Of a DNA stretch of 64,000 bases, positions 24,572 to 33,491 are shown piece by piece (position 1 is the stretch's first letter; the number at the start of each line of letters is the position of its first letter). Position numbers and translations under genes: made by a program. The stretch comes from Paucilactobacillus vaccinostercus DSM 20634 (GTDB lineage: Bacteria; Bacillota; Bacilli; Lactobacillales; Lactobacillaceae), in contig NZ_AYYY01000061.1 in assembly GCF_001436295.1 (NCBI RefSeq), positions 124,001 to 188,000 on the forward strand. The letters run 5' to 3'. Under the pieces are notes generated by a model. It had not been told where the DNA came from, ran no database searches, and saw only the letters and a list, made by a program, of their open reading frames with translations.

Positions 24572-25312
24572 ATGAAAATTATAATTGCGCCCGCGAAAAA
24601 AATGACGGTTGATTCAGATTCGTTGCCCATTTTGAGCCAACCGACGTATTTAGATGCAACGCGTCAGATTTTACAAGCATTGCGTCAATTGACGTATGAC
24701 GAGGCCAAAGCACTGTGGCACTGTAGCGACAAACTGGCGCGTCCCAACTACGACTGGTTGCAACAGCTAGACGTCACACGGCAACTTAGTCCGGCAGTGT
24801 TGGCGTACACCGGTATTCAATATCAGTACATGGCGCCCGATGTGTTTACACAACCAGCGATTGATTATGTTCAGCACAGCCTGAGAATTTTGTCGGGTTT
24901 TTACGGTATATTACGGCCGTTTGATGGAATTGTCCCGTACCGACTGGAGATGCAGTCGAAGTTGCCGGTGGTCGATCAGCCTAATTTGTACGACTTTTGG
25001 GGATCACGGTTATATGACGATTTGTATGAAGACCACGAACCGGTGATTAATTTGGCGTCGAAAGAGTATGCTAAGGCGATTGAAAAATATTTGCGGCCCC
25101 AAGATCAATTAATCACCATTACGTTTGGAACGCTGCAGGATGGTCGACTTAAGACCCGAGCAACGTTGGCTAAAATGGCTCGTGGAGAAATGGTGCGGTT
25201 CATGGCAGAAAAACAGGTAACGACTGTTGCGGCACTCAAGCAATTTGATCATTTAGACTATAGGTATGCGGCGGAGCTTTCAACGGCCGATCAGTTAGTC
25301 TTTGTCAAATAG
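24572..25312 (+). CDS. yaaA: YaaA-family peroxide stress protein
   Basis: 246 residues matching the DUF328/UPF0246 family: MKIIIAPAKKM at the start, SGFYGILRPFDGIVPYRLEM near residue 110, NLYDFWGSRLYDDL near 135, and KTRATLAKMARGEMVRFM near 195. YaaA lowers free iron and limits DNA damage under peroxide stress in E. coli. I start at ATG 24572 (after CAGGAG) rather than TTG 24566. Its stop codon overlaps a parS site. Confidence 0.93.
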   Translation: MKIIIAPAKKMTVDSDSLPILSQPTYLDATRQILQALRQLTYDEAKALWHCSDKLARPNYDWLQQLDVTRQLSPAVLAYTGIQYQYMAPDVFTQPAIDYVQHSLRILSGFYGILRPFDGIVPYRLEMQSKLPVVDQPNLYDFWGSRLYDDLYEDHEPVINLASKEYAKAIEKYLRPQDQLITITFGTLQDGRLKTRATLAKMARGEMVRFMAEKQVTTVAALKQFDHLDYRYAAELSTADQLVFVK

Positions 25313-25326
25313 TTTCACGTGAAACA
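25311..25326. other. parS: parS site (15 of 16 consensus)
   Basis: AGTTTCACGTGAAACA, differing from consensus only at the first base. It overlaps the yaaA stop codon. Confidence 0.9.
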
Positions 25327-25366
25327 AGATGGTAGTGTCACGTTGTTCAATCAATGGAGGAAAAAA

Positions 25367-26311
25367 ATGCGTGCAGTAGTTATTCATCAAGCAGGAGCTC
25401 CACAACAGTTAGCCATGGAAGAACGTCCGGTTCCACAACCCAAGCCGGGGTGGTCGGTCATTCGAATTCGGGCATTTGGGTTAAACCATGCGGAATCCAT
25501 CACGCGCCGAGGCGGCTCGCCGAGCGTTCAATTTCCACGAGTAATCGGTATCGAGGCCGTTGGGGAAGTTGCCGCAACGCAATCACCGGCATTGACGGTG
25601 GGAGAGCGGGTGACAACCCTGATGGGCGAACTTGGTCGTCAGTTCGATGGCAGCTATGAAGAATACGTTTTAGTGCCAGATACGCAAATTTACCCGTTGC
25701 CGCTATCGGGAGATTGGGCGCAGCTGGCTACGATTCCTGAAAGTGGGTACACGGCGTGGGGATCGATTAAAAATTGTCAGATTGTGGCGGGACAAAGTGT
25801 ACTCGTACGCGGTGGTACGAGTACGGTCGGTATCGCGGCAATTCAGTTGATGACGGCCATGGGAGTTCACGTGACGGCGACGACTCGCCGGGCTGAAAAG
25901 AGCGCCTTTTTGAAGCGCCAAGGAGCCGAAGCAGTCGTCTTAGATGTGGCTGGGAAACTGCAAACAACGGCTAATTATGATGCGATCATCGAATTTGTGG
26001 GCGAAGTGACGCTACTCGACTCGCTAACCCATTTGAAGCATCCGGGAGGCTACCTCAATGTGACGGGGGAACTCGCAGATCAATGGACCCTCGATGGCTT
26101 TTCGTCATTTAACATTCCATCGGGGTCTTATTTGACGAGTTTCCAGTCTACCGACATTAATCGACAATGGTTGGCAGAAATGATGCAGTTAATTGCAGAT
26201 AAACACCTCGAATTTCCAATTGGCGCGCAGTTTACACTAGATGAAATTGTGGCGGCGCACGAGCTCTTGGACGCCGGAACGGCCGATGGCAAAATTGTGG
26301 TGACGGTTTAA
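25367..26311 (+). CDS. Zinc-free MDR oxidoreductase
   Basis: 314 residues. GroES-like N-terminal domain with FGLNHAESITRRG, NAD(P)H-binding GGTSTVGIAAIQLM at about residue 150, and a C-terminal DGKIVV. It lacks the Cys and His zinc ligands of alcohol dehydrogenases, so it belongs to the quinone oxidoreductase/enoyl reductase branch. ATG 25367 follows GGAGGAAA; the upstream frame to 25319 runs through the parS edge and lacks a ribosome binding site. Paralogous to the next gene but only distantly. Confidence 0.87.
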   Translation: MRAVVIHQAGAPQQLAMEERPVPQPKPGWSVIRIRAFGLNHAESITRRGGSPSVQFPRVIGIEAVGEVAATQSPALTVGERVTTLMGELGRQFDGSYEEYVLVPDTQIYPLPLSGDWAQLATIPESGYTAWGSIKNCQIVAGQSVLVRGGTSTVGIAAIQLMTAMGVHVTATTRRAEKSAFLKRQGAEAVVLDVAGKLQTTANYDAIIEFVGEVTLLDSLTHLKHPGGYLNVTGELADQWTLDGFSSFNIPSGSYLTSFQSTDINRQWLAEMMQLIADKHLEFPIGAQFTLDEIVAAHELLDAGTADGKIVVTV

Positions 26312-26422
26312 CGGTCCGTAGTCGATGAATGATGCCTCCAACGGTACTAAAATTGAAGGTCACGAACCGAACTTCTTGCTTTTGCGGGCAGCGATAAGCG
26401 ATTTTTGGAGGAGGTAATGGGC

Positions 26423-27382
26423 ATGCGCGCGCTATATTTTAACAAATTTGGGTCAGTTGACGTATTGCGATACGGCGAGTTGGCCGATCCAACTATTACT
26501 GCTAGTGATGTTTTGGTGCAAACAACCTATATTGGGCTTAACTACGCGGATATTTATCGACGGCGAGGAACGTACCACATTGAATCCCACGATCCTTATA
26601 TTGACGGGTATGAAGGTGTGGGAACGGTGGTAGCGGTCGGTGCTGATGTTACCCACGTTGGTCTGGGGGAACGAGTCTTGTTCGTGGATGTGCCACTGGC
26701 AAATGCGGAATTGGTGCGGGTGTCTGCCGATCATATCATTCAGGTCCCCGACTCACTCAGTGATCAGGACGTGGCCAGCATTGGCTTACAGGGCCTGACT
26801 GCGGACTTCTTAGTGCACGATTTGGCGCAAAATGTCGCGGGTAAACGTGTCTTGGTTCACGGTATTAGCGGTGGGGTGGGGCAATTATTGGCCCAGATTC
26901 TGGTCGCACAAGGCGCCGAGGTAACTGGAATCGTATCGACACCGGCCAAACAACGATTGGCACAATCCTTGGGAGTCCAACAGGTATTTTTACGGAATAC
27001 TGACTGGTCAACTGCGTGTGTGGCGACCTTCGATCTGGTTTTTGACGGCGCCGGTGTGACGTTACCCACGAGCCTACGAGTACTGAAGCATCGCGGTCGC
27101 GTTATCTTTTATGGCATGGCGGGGGGCAACCCACCGGCCATAGACCCCGTGGCGCTGCTAGCGGAATCTAAGAGTATTTTGACGGGAGACCTGTGGGACT
27201 ATTTGGACAGTTTTGCGGCGCGCCAGACACGAAGTCAGCGACTGTTTCAATATGTGGCCCGGCAACAGATTAAGCTTAATCCTTCCACAATCATGCCCCT
27301 TGCTGCGGGAAAAGCGGCCCATCAACTCTTAGAATCAGGAAAAAGTACCGGCAAGATTTTGCTCCAACCGGAATCTAAATAA
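26423..27382 (+). CDS. NADPH:quinone oxidoreductase-like protein
   Basis: 319 residues with LNYADIYRRRGTY (the Qor motif NxxDxxxRxGxY), GLTADFLVHDL, and dinucleotide-binding HGISGGVGQLLAQIL near residue 150. This is the QOR (crotonase-fold GroES/Rossmann) family reducing quinones or enals with NADPH. I prefer ATG 26423 (MRALYF) because GGAGG is 8-9 bases upstream; ATG 26417 is closer. It ends at a bidirectional terminator. Confidence 0.88.
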   Translation: MRALYFNKFGSVDVLRYGELADPTITASDVLVQTTYIGLNYADIYRRRGTYHIESHDPYIDGYEGVGTVVAVGADVTHVGLGERVLFVDVPLANAELVRVSADHIIQVPDSLSDQDVASIGLQGLTADFLVHDLAQNVAGKRVLVHGISGGVGQLLAQILVAQGAEVTGIVSTPAKQRLAQSLGVQQVFLRNTDWSTACVATFDLVFDGAGVTLPTSLRVLKHRGRVIFYGMAGGNPPAIDPVALLAESKSILTGDLWDYLDSFAARQTRSQRLFQYVARQQIKLNPSTIMPLAAGKAAHQLLESGKSTGKILLQPESK

Positions 27383-27391
27383 GTGACGAAA

Positions 27392-27424
27392 AAAGCACGC
27401 TGTGATTGTTCACAGCGTGCTTTC
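27392..27424. terminator. Bidirectional terminator
   Basis: GCACGCTGTGA/TCACAGCGTGC (27396-27421) between convergent genes. The stop codon of the minus-strand GGDEF gene lies inside the hairpin. Confidence 0.85.
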
Positions 27425-29233
27425 AATTTTGGTACCTTGAACAAAGTTAATACCGGGTAAATCGGCAACGAGATCTAACGACGATTGTTGATCAATATGA
27501 CTGACGGCAAATTGTAAGTGATAATCTTGTGCAAATTGATACCAGTGTTGGAAGAGTTGGTGACGAGCAGGATCCTGTGTTTCGTGACCGCTGAGGATAA
27601 AGTGGAGACCCTTGATGCGCGGGGTGTATAAAATCGCTTGTTTTAAATCAAGCACGTTATGTTGAATTAGCCAAATATCAATCGGTGTGTCGAGATCAGT
27701 GAGTGGTGGTAGTAGGTCGATGAGATGCGGATCGGTGAGCTGAATGATCAAACGTTCGGGACCAAGATCGCTTTGACTGAAGGCGATCAGACTGTTAATG
27801 GCATCAGAGTTACTGACGTCGATTCGTGAAAGTGGCAGTGTAACGGTTTGACAGCGACTAGTTTGCAGGTATTTTTTCAGTAGCGAAATTCTAAATTTCA
27901 TTGAGATACTGGTGGGATTAATGATCTCCCAACGGTGGGTTTGGTCATTGCGTTCTTTGAGAATTAACCCATCCGCGACGAGGGGCTTCATCGGGGACCG
28001 GAGATCATAGACGCTTTCACCAAAGTAGGCCAACGCGTCAAGGTTGCGTGCCATTTTGACGAGGTAGGTCATTGAATCAATGGAAATGGTTTGACGGCCA
28101 TTATGTTTGCTGTGGTATAGGCTATGATCAGCGCGCTGGTAAACATCTTGAAACGAAGTATCATCGGGTGCACTGTTCGTAATGCCGACCGAGGTGGTGA
28201 TATTGATGGTATGACCGTTGTACATGAAGTCGTGTTCACTGAGCTTCGACCAGCATTCAGTGATAATTTCAGCAGCCGTGTTGGTCGAAGCATTACGAAA
28301 GATAACGACAAATTCTTCACCACCAGAGCGGTAAAGTTCTTGATCACAACCATATTTTTTTAAGGTGTTATGTAATAGATCGGAAACACCAATGAGGACG
28401 GTATTACCCGCCAAGTGTCCAAATCGATCGTTAACCTGTTTGAAGTAATCAATGTCGATTGAAGCAACAACGGTGTTGGTACCTGCTAGCTTGGCGTTTT
28501 GAAAGCGACGTTCAATATCGGTCGTATAGGCCGTGTAATTTTTAGCTTGTGTGAGTGGATCGTAGTAGGCCAACTTTTCGATGGCATGGGTTCGCTTGTT
28601 TTGACGATTTTGATAGTTCCAGTAAAGCGAAATAAAGAGTGAAATGACCAGCACCATTAGGGTCGCTCGGATAAGAACGACGTTGGAAACAACCACGTCA
28701 GTAAAGTCTGTTTCGGTAACTTTATGGGGAAATGATAGCCAGAACACACAACCAATGAGGGTTAATAGCATAAAGCTAATGACCGGATTGTGTCTGATTT
28801 GGGCGTGAAAACGGTAAATGATCAGGAGAATACACACTAGAAATAAAATTGAGGCGACCGCAATCGATGAGCTGATATGGTCTAGCTGGTGAATCACCCA
28901 GAAAACGCCGATACCACAACAGCGTAAAAAGTATTCGAAGCGATTAATGTGATCATCAAACAGCGGAAAAAGGACGATGATGAGACAGACGTTGTGGTAA
29001 AGCATTTCACCGTCAACGGCATACAAGCCGGCGGTGTGGAAAAATAGACCTGCAAAGAGAATGAAACCGAGCATGCCAATACGGTAGTGAACCTTAGTGT
29101 TGGCACTGCTGTGGCCCGCGAAGGCCCGTTGCCAGAGGTGTGTATAGTAGACGATTAAGCCCTCGCTAAAAAAACTCACAAGGAGAATTTCGGCGAACCA
29201 ATAAATTATAATACCCGGACTTACCGTACTCAT
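27410..29233 (-). CDS. Membrane GGDEF protein with degenerate EAL domain
   Basis: 607 residues with the same plan as the protein at 8204-10054: about six helices (10-205), then GGDEF with intact GGEEF (304-308) and no RxxD inhibitory site. The C-terminal third aligns in position with an EAL domain, but the signature residues are lost: the EAL Glu position reads YDLRS, the metal Asn is LPL, the DD pair is absent and EGVE is replaced; only VQG remains. It is therefore a probable diguanylate cyclase whose EAL domain can at most be a sensor or scaffold. ATG 29233 follows GGAGG at long spacing. Confidence 0.88.
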   Translation of the reverse strand: MSTVSPGIIIYWFAEILLVSFFSEGLIVYYTHLWQRAFAGHSSANTKVHYRIGMLGFILFAGLFFHTAGLYAVDGEMLYHNVCLIIVLFPLFDDHINRFEYFLRCCGIGVFWVIHQLDHISSSIAVASILFLVCILLIIYRFHAQIRHNPVISFMLLTLIGCVFWLSFPHKVTETDFTDVVVSNVVLIRATLMVLVISLFISLYWNYQNRQNKRTHAIEKLAYYDPLTQAKNYTAYTTDIERRFQNAKLAGTNTVVASIDIDYFKQVNDRFGHLAGNTVLIGVSDLLHNTLKKYGCDQELYRSGGEEFVVIFRNASTNTAAEIITECWSKLSEHDFMYNGHTINITTSVGITNSAPDDTSFQDVYQRADHSLYHSKHNGRQTISIDSMTYLVKMARNLDALAYFGESVYDLRSPMKPLVADGLILKERNDQTHRWEIINPTSISMKFRISLLKKYLQTSRCQTVTLPLSRIDVSNSDAINSLIAFSQSDLGPERLIIQLTDPHLIDLLPPLTDLDTPIDIWLIQHNVLDLKQAILYTPRIKGLHFILSGHETQDPARHQLFQHWYQFAQDYHLQFAVSHIDQQSSLDLVADLPGINFVQGTKIESTL

Positions 29234-29530
29234 AGGTGTTGAGGACCTCCAACTTTACGTATATCGGTTTCGTACATAAAACCATAGAAGAGTATACCGC
29301 ACCAGTTCGTGAGCGATCAAGCGCTTACGAGAAAAGAAACCGACGTAAAAAGACGACGATACTTATCCGGAAGGACTTTCTTTCTGGCAAAGGTATGCTA
29401 AAATTAAGCAAACAAGAATAGTACGAATAGTAATAATGTTCGTCAGCATTCGAACAATTAGCAGATAATAGAACCGTAAAAACGGTTAACTATGGAACAA
29501 CAGCTTGATAGACAGGCGGAGGTAATTTTT
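29234..29530. other. Divergent intergenic region before the EAL gene
   Basis: Contains GTTCG/CGAAC (29441-29457) and AACCGT/ACGGTT (29472-29487) inverted repeats. A TAAAAT -10 (near 29399) may drive the EAL gene, but the -35 is weak. No gene is supported. Confidence 0.35.
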
Positions 29531-30211
29531 ATGTTGCGTTTCTTTGGCCAACCTAAGTATGCAGATAAAGAATTATTCGGCTATGAACTATTTTTACGAG
29601 AAAAAGTGGCAGGCAATTGGCAGTTCCCGAAGAGCTTTAGCCAGATTCATGGGCATGAATTTAGTCAATTATTGGCGGCGACACTGGCACTGATGTCGAC
29701 TGATATTCAATTAGTATCGATCAATTTGGATCGGGAACAGTTTATTGAGGAAGCCTACATTTGCGAGTTGGGACGGGTACAAGAAGCGTATCCTCAAATT
29801 CAAGTTGTGGTTGAGCTCACTGAACATGATGGCAAGGTGACCAACCGGCAACTGATTGATGCGGCCGCGCGCTATGTACAATCCAGAATATGGATTTGTT
29901 TGGACGACGTTGGAACCGGCGACAACCAAATTAGTTTTGTGCAACAAATTGATCCGTACGTCAGTGAGTACAAATTTGCCCTGCAAAACTTTCATGGTAA
30001 AAAAGACTATGCGACGAGTGTCAGCCCGTATCTTCAGTTTTGGCGTGAGCAGGCAGCCCTGCACCACAAATTTTTCGCCATTGAAGGATTTGAAAATGCG
30101 GTTGATCTCAAAATTGCGCAAAACTATCATGCTGATATTAAACAAGGGTACTACTTTGGTCGACCACACGAAATCGCAGCGCAGTCAACGCTACTGGTGG
30201 CAGATCACTAA
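29531..30211 (+). CDS. Stand-alone EAL-domain protein
   Basis: 226 residues comprising one EAL domain. The EAL triad reads ELF (GYELFLRE), but the metal and catalytic positions are kept: INL, VELTE, LDDVGTG, EYKFA, IEGFE and KQGYYFGRP. It is a probable soluble c-di-GMP phosphodiesterase or c-di-GMP receptor. I start at ATG 29531, since GGAGG is 8 bases upstream; ATG 29492 has no such site. It is 25 bases upstream of a PTS EIICB-like gene on the same strand, suggesting co-transcription, and is a paralogue of the protein at 46528. Confidence 0.88.
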   Translation: MLRFFGQPKYADKELFGYELFLREKVAGNWQFPKSFSQIHGHEFSQLLAATLALMSTDIQLVSINLDREQFIEEAYICELGRVQEAYPQIQVVVELTEHDGKVTNRQLIDAAARYVQSRIWICLDDVGTGDNQISFVQQIDPYVSEYKFALQNFHGKKDYATSVSPYLQFWREQAALHHKFFAIEGFENAVDLKIAQNYHADIKQGYYFGRPHEIAAQSTLLVADH

Positions 30212-30236
30212 TCTGATGAACTAGGAACAAAGGCGA

Positions 30237-31607
30237 ATGGTAAATGATAAATTAACACAGTTAAAAGTTCACGCTCAGCACGTCGGTGATCGCCTGTCTG
30301 CGATGGTCTTGCCGAATATCGGGGCGTTTATTGCGTGGGGCCTAATTGCGGCGATCTTCAATAAAACCGGATGGTGGCCGAACGCACATTTAGCAACCCT
30401 TGTTGGACCGATGAGCCATTATTTGTTACCCCTACTGATTGCATATTCCGGGGGTTCGGCCATCGCTAAACATCGGGGTGGCGTTGTCGGCATGATTGCA
30501 ACGATGGGGCTGATTGTCGGTTCATCCATGCCGATGTTTATCGGAGCGATGATTATGGGCCCGCTGGGTGGCTGGATTATCAATCGGTGGGATCGCCATG
30601 TCGAGCGACGGATTCCACAGGGTTTTGAAATGCTGACAAATAATTTTTCGGCAGGCATTATCGGCATGGGATTGGCACTGGTCGGATATGTACTCATCCA
30701 GCCGATTATGTTGCTGGGAAACCGTTTGTTGGCAGCTGGGGTGGACCATATTATTCATACGGGCCTATTACCACTCGCTAACATTTTGATTGAACCTGCC
30801 AAGGTACTTTTCTTAAATAATGCGATTAATCAAGGGATTTTAGCACCGTTGGGCACTCAGGCGGCTTCGGTGAGTGGCCAATCGATTTTATTTCTACTTG
30901 AAACTAATCCAGGCCCGGGACTCGGGGTATTACTGGCCTTTTCCGTTTTAGGAAGGGGTGTTTTGCGGACGTCAGCCTCTAGTGCCATTATCATTCAATT
31001 TTTGGGTGGCATTCATGAAATCTACTTTCCATTTGTTCTCATGCGGCCGCTTCTGTTACTGGCCGTGATTGCGGGAGGCGTATCGGGAACTTTCACGTTT
31101 ACCTTTTTTAACGTTGGGTTGCGTGCGATCCCGTCGCCGGGATCAATCATTTCGATTTTACTAATGACACCTAAGGGGCTTCATAATTTAATTGGGGTGC
31201 TGGCAGGTATTCTAGTGGCGACCGTTGTCTCATTTGCGCTCTCGTTGGTCATTTTGCAATGGTATCAAAGCAATCGACGCAGTGCATTGAGCGGTAGGAT
31301 TTCTACTATTCAGCCCGTTAAGCGGGTGATCTTTGCTGATGAAGCGGGGATGGGCACGAGTCAAATGGGCCGGCGAATTTTTGAGATGAAACTACAGGCT
31401 GCAGGATTGGAAATTCCGGTTCAGCATGTTTTGATTCAAAATCTAGTCGACGAGTCAGATGTGATCGTCATCACCCGGCAAAGCTACGCTAAATGGGTAA
31501 CGAAGAAGATGCCACAGGCGTTGCAAGTGGTAGCCGTGGATAACTTCTTTAACGCGCCGCAGTATGACGAACTGATTAAAAAGCTCCGGCCAGAGAAGAT
31601 AATTTAA
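30237..31607 (+). CDS. Mannitol-type PTS EIICB-like protein with Cys-to-Asp in EIIB
   Basis: 456 residues. The EIIC part (about 20-345) has the mannitol-family GIHE motif (258-261) and NNAINQG (194-200). The C-terminal EIIB domain follows, but the phosphorylation loop, normally C-D-A-G-M-G-S-S, reads D-E-A-G-M-G-T-S: the phosphorylated Cys is Asp368 (codon GAT at 31338). Without Cys the domain cannot take the usual phosphoryl group. There is no EIIA, mannitol-phosphate dehydrogenase or MtlR nearby. It may be a non-phosphorylating transporter or a sugar sensor linked to the upstream EAL protein; both are inference. Confidence 0.85.
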   Translation: MVNDKLTQLKVHAQHVGDRLSAMVLPNIGAFIAWGLIAAIFNKTGWWPNAHLATLVGPMSHYLLPLLIAYSGGSAIAKHRGGVVGMIATMGLIVGSSMPMFIGAMIMGPLGGWIINRWDRHVERRIPQGFEMLTNNFSAGIIGMGLALVGYVLIQPIMLLGNRLLAAGVDHIIHTGLLPLANILIEPAKVLFLNNAINQGILAPLGTQAASVSGQSILFLLETNPGPGLGVLLAFSVLGRGVLRTSASSAIIIQFLGGIHEIYFPFVLMRPLLLLAVIAGGVSGTFTFTFFNVGLRAIPSPGSIISILLMTPKGLHNLIGVLAGILVATVVSFALSLVILQWYQSNRRSALSGRISTIQPVKRVIFADEAGMGTSQMGRRIFEMKLQAAGLEIPVQHVLIQNLVDESDVIVITRQSYAKWVTKKMPQALQVVAVDNFFNAPQYDELIKKLRPEKII

Positions 31608-31629
31608 ATTAATATTTCCTGGGAAATAA

Positions 31630-31663
31630 AAAGGTCGCTCACAATAATGTGAACGGCCTTTAT
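31630..31663. terminator. Bidirectional terminator
   Basis: AAAAAGGTCG-TCACA/TGTGA-CGGCCTTT between the convergent PTS-like and ABC-F genes. Confidence 0.8.
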
Positions 31664-31666
31664 TGA

Positions 31667-33289
31667 TTAGTAAATTGTTGCGATCTGATCTTGGACGGCT
31701 TGGTGGTTAGTGAATTCGTCATAGGTGGTATCAGCACGGTCGACGACGCCCTTTGGTCCTACTTCCACGATGTGGTTAGCGATGGTTTGGATAAATTGAT
31801 GGTCATGACTGGTGAAGACCATGGATCCTTTAAAATCAATCAACGCATCGTTCAAACTAGTAATACTTTCAAGATCCAGGTGGTTGGTTGGATCGTCAAG
31901 GAGAAGGACGTTAGCCTTACTGAGCATCATCTTAGAAAGATAGCTCCGCACCTTTTCGCCCCCGGAAAGGACATTAACCTGTTTTAAGACATCATCGCCC
32001 CGGAAGAGCATTTGGCCTAGGAAACCGCGGAGGAAGGTATTATCACTTTCTTCTTTGGCGGCAAATTGGCGCAGCCATTCCAAAATGTTGAGACGGTCAT
32101 CATCAAATTCAGGGTTTAAGTCCTTAGGCATATAGGCCCGGTTAGTCGTAACTCCCCACGTGATGGTACCTTCGTCGGGTTCCATCGCGCCCGCAATGAT
32201 TTGCATCAAAATACTTGCGGTGACATCGGATCGAGAAATGAACGCGGTTTTGTCGCCGGGACGTAAAATGAAGCTAACGTTGTTGAGAACTTTGACACCC
32301 TCGATCGTTTTGCTAACATTTTCTACCCGTAATAAATCGTTGCCTAACTCGCGTTCTGGTGTGAACTTGATGAAGGGGTACTTACGGGAACTGGGCTTAA
32401 TGTCATCAAGGGTAATTTTATCGAGTTGCTTCTTACGCGACGTCGCCTGCTTGGATTTTGAGGCGTTGGCGGAGAAACGAGCGATAAATTCTTGCAGTTG
32501 CTTAATTTGTTCCTCTTTTTTGGCGTTCGCTTGCGATTTCAACTTGAGGGCTAATTCGGAACTTTGCATCCAGAAGTCGTAGTTACCAACGAATAATTCG
32601 ATCTTGCCAAAGTCCACGTCACACATGTGCGTGCAGACGGCATTCAAGAAGTGCCGATCATGGCTGACCACTAAAACAGTGTTTTCGTAGCCGGCAAGAA
32701 AATCTTCTAGCCAACTAATGGTTTGGGGATCAAGTCCGTTGGTTGGTTCGTCCAACAGCAAAATGTCGGGCTTGCCGAATAGGGCTTGGGCCAGCAAGAC
32801 CTTGATTTTGTCGTTCTCAGCAAGGTCCTTCATCAAACTTTGGTGAAGATCTTCGCCAATACCCATTGATTGGAGAAGTTGGCTGGCGTCGCTTTCGGCG
32901 TTCCAACCATCCATTTCGGCGAATTCGCCTTCTAGTTCGGCAGCGCGAATCCCGTCAGCATCCGAGAAGTCGGGTTTGGCGTAGAGGGCATCTTTTTCGG
33001 TCATCACTTCGTAGAGGTGATCGTAACCTTGCAAAACAGTATTCATGACGGTTTGGTCGTCAAATGCAAAGTGATCTTGCTTCAAGCTACTCATTCGCTC
33101 GTTAGGACCCATCGAGACGTTCCCGGTGGTCGGTGCTAGTTTACCTTCGATAATTTTTAGGAAGGTTGATTTCCCTGCACCATTGGCACCGATGATTCCG
33201 TAGCAGTTACCGGGCGTGAATTTTAAATTGACGTCGTCGTAGAGTTTACGATCAGAAAACGTCATGGATACGTTATTTACAGTTAACAA
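31667..33289 (-). CDS. ABC-F family ATPase (YkpA/YbiT-like)
   Basis: 540 residues with two nucleotide-binding domains and no membrane segment, as in ABC-F ribosome-associated translation factors. Domain 1 has Walker A GANGAGKS (34-41) and Walker B LLLDEPTNGLD, but a degenerate signature (LAENDK). Domain 2 has a degenerate Walker A (SRSDVTAS), an intact signature LSGGEK, and Asp instead of catalytic Glu (LLLDDPTNHLD). The linker (about 240-310) is Lys/Gln rich. It is similar to YkpA/YbiT; role in translation is a family inference. The start is TTG 33289 after GCGAGG. Confidence 0.85.
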   Translation of the reverse strand: MLTVNNVSMTFSDRKLYDDVNLKFTPGNCYGIIGANGAGKSTFLKIIEGKLAPTTGNVSMGPNERMSSLKQDHFAFDDQTVMNTVLQGYDHLYEVMTEKDALYAKPDFSDADGIRAAELEGEFAEMDGWNAESDASQLLQSMGIGEDLHQSLMKDLAENDKIKVLLAQALFGKPDILLLDEPTNGLDPQTISWLEDFLAGYENTVLVVSHDRHFLNAVCTHMCDVDFGKIELFVGNYDFWMQSSELALKLKSQANAKKEEQIKQLQEFIARFSANASKSKQATSRKKQLDKITLDDIKPSSRKYPFIKFTPERELGNDLLRVENVSKTIEGVKVLNNVSFILRPGDKTAFISRSDVTASILMQIIAGAMEPDEGTITWGVTTNRAYMPKDLNPEFDDDRLNILEWLRQFAAKEESDNTFLRGFLGQMLFRGDDVLKQVNVLSGGEKVRSYLSKMMLSKANVLLLDDPTNHLDLESITSLNDALIDFKGSMVFTSHDHQFIQTIANHIVEVGPKGVVDRADTTYDEFTNHQAVQDQIATIY

Positions 33290-33491
33290 TCTGTTACCTC
33301 GCTTTATTCGTGTGAAATTTTAAGTGGCTGATAATCGTCATCTTATCTTATCAGATAACGTGAAGTGGGACAAATCAGATTCTGAAAAATGTTAGATTTT
33401 TAATCTTGCGTATTTCATTAGGTTAGGCACGACAATGGGATTAATCAACCGTTAAACTGATGGTATACTAGGAAGGATTGCATTTAAATTG

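Noticed and set aside
29236-29421. 61-codon plus-strand frame in the divergent region before the EAL gene
   Set aside because: TTG start without a ribosome binding site and a low-complexity basic product; it also covers the likely promoters.
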